Origin: Apis mellifera
Taxonomy: Eukaryota > Arthropoda > Insecta > Hymenoptera > Apidae
Reading direction: 5' to 3'
Assembly: GCF_003254395.2 (NCBI RefSeq)
Contig: NC_037650.1
Span: 124,001-188,000 of the forward strand
Length of the DNA: 64,000 nt
Shown here: piece after piece, positions 63,317 through 64,000 of the stretch
How the letters are laid out: each line of letters opens with the position of its first letter
Position numbering within the stretch: the stretch's first letter is position 1
The notes under the pieces: model-generated
Told to the model about the DNA's origin: nothing
The model's database searches: none
What the model saw: only the letters and a program-made list of their open reading frames with translations
Position numbers and translations under genes: made by a program

Positions 63317-63337
63317 CACGTGAACCCGCTTCACGTG
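63317..63337. promoter_or_regulatory. Paired CACGTG E-boxes
   Basis: Two perfect CACGTG hexamers lie at 63317-63322 and 63332-63337, start to start 15 bp, with gtgaaccc and gggtcac forming an imperfect dyad between them. CACGTG is bound by bHLH factors such as Clock/Cycle and Myc/Max. Tandem E-boxes are more credible as sites than single ones. No neighbouring gene is visible. Confidence 0.3.
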
Positions 63338-64000
63338 GGTCACGTTGTTACATCTTGAACGATATTCTTCTTTTTACACATCTATTATATAGCTTGCGTA
63401 ATAATAAGCGTGTTCGCATCCTCGATTAAACAATTTTTATTTTTATTTTTTAAAAAAAAGTCTTAAATTTTAAGAAAAAAGTCAGCTGAAATTAAGAAAA
63501 CAAGATATAAGTTTTAACTTTATTTCTAGAAAAAAGAAAATTATTCAAATTGATCTAAAAGAACGAAGAATGGAGGTAAAATGATAAAATTAATTTTTTT
63601 TTTAATTTTTATTCATCATTTAAAAAAATAATCAATTAAAGTTAAAGCCACTCGAAAAAGGAAAGAAGAAGAGCAAAAATACTTGGACAACCACAAATAT
63701 TATATAAATGATACTTTCATCTTTAAAAGTTTCAAGTTTCGAAACGATTTCTTTCCGATTAATCCAGAAGAATAGGATGGCACGATTTCCATTATCCTCT
63801 TTTTTATCCATTTTCTAAAATGATTTTCCATTACATGGCTGTAAATCCTACAGCATTATTTCGGTTTTCTTATTTCGGCTCCATATTCCCCTCGCGCCGT
63901 TTCACTTTCTCGATATCTTTACGCGAACCAAAGTATCAGAAACCAAATGCGCCACGTAATGCAACGAACGATGACTTCGAAACATTCTTTCGTTTCTCCC

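Larger units (their letters stand above)
61721..64000. other. AT-rich DNA with CpG-richer end
   Basis: AT-rich from 61760 to 63050, including a TA microsatellite. Complex patches at about 63060-63370 and 63770-64000 hold cgcg and tcacg words. No gene recognised; the last patch runs off the window end. Confidence 0.55.

Overview
The window looks like non-coding DNA from an insect nuclear genome, most likely a honey bee (Apis) or a close relative. By eye it is very AT-rich and full of short A/T runs, but CpG words such as TCGA, CGATCG and TTCG are common, as in honey bee DNA. It carries one mariner transposon with a transposase of the type known from Apis. It shows none of the operons, closely packed genes, tRNAs or rRNAs expected of a bacterium or organelle. 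Species is inferred, not proven.

Layout: 1-4878 is non-coding, with CpG-richer islands at about 786-1300 and 4131-4760. A full-length but broken mariner element lies at 4881-6166 (transposase on the minus strand). From 6169 to about 27540 the DNA is mostly AT-rich desert with simple repeats, a 129-bp tandem duplication (21941-22187) and a homeodomain-site-containing island (24120-24650). From 27573 on the plus strand there is a credible gene start: an initiator-like TCAGT, three TGCGCA half-sites in a 12-bp tandem repeat, and short 5' exons ending in good donors, the last of which (30173-30233) begins a reading frame of 17 codons. Later exons are less certain (candidates 34767-34793 and about 37317-37443), and the gene probably has long introns or runs out of the window. 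I could not identify it. From 38 to 64 kb AT-rich DNA alternates with CpG-richer islands (for example 40600-41070, 42420-42960, 45690-46200, 48540-48920, 57230-57730, 60950-61720, 63060-63370). These lack convincing exons and are best read as possible regulatory elements.

The only protein family recognised with confidence is the mariner transposase. The longest other reading frames (about 140 codons) are of a size expected by chance in 64 kb scanned in six frames, and none resembles a family I know. No new multi-gene system is visible. The most interesting points are the cryptic 5' gene end near 27.6-30.2 kb, the small-exon candidates after it, and the unexplained CpG-rich islands.
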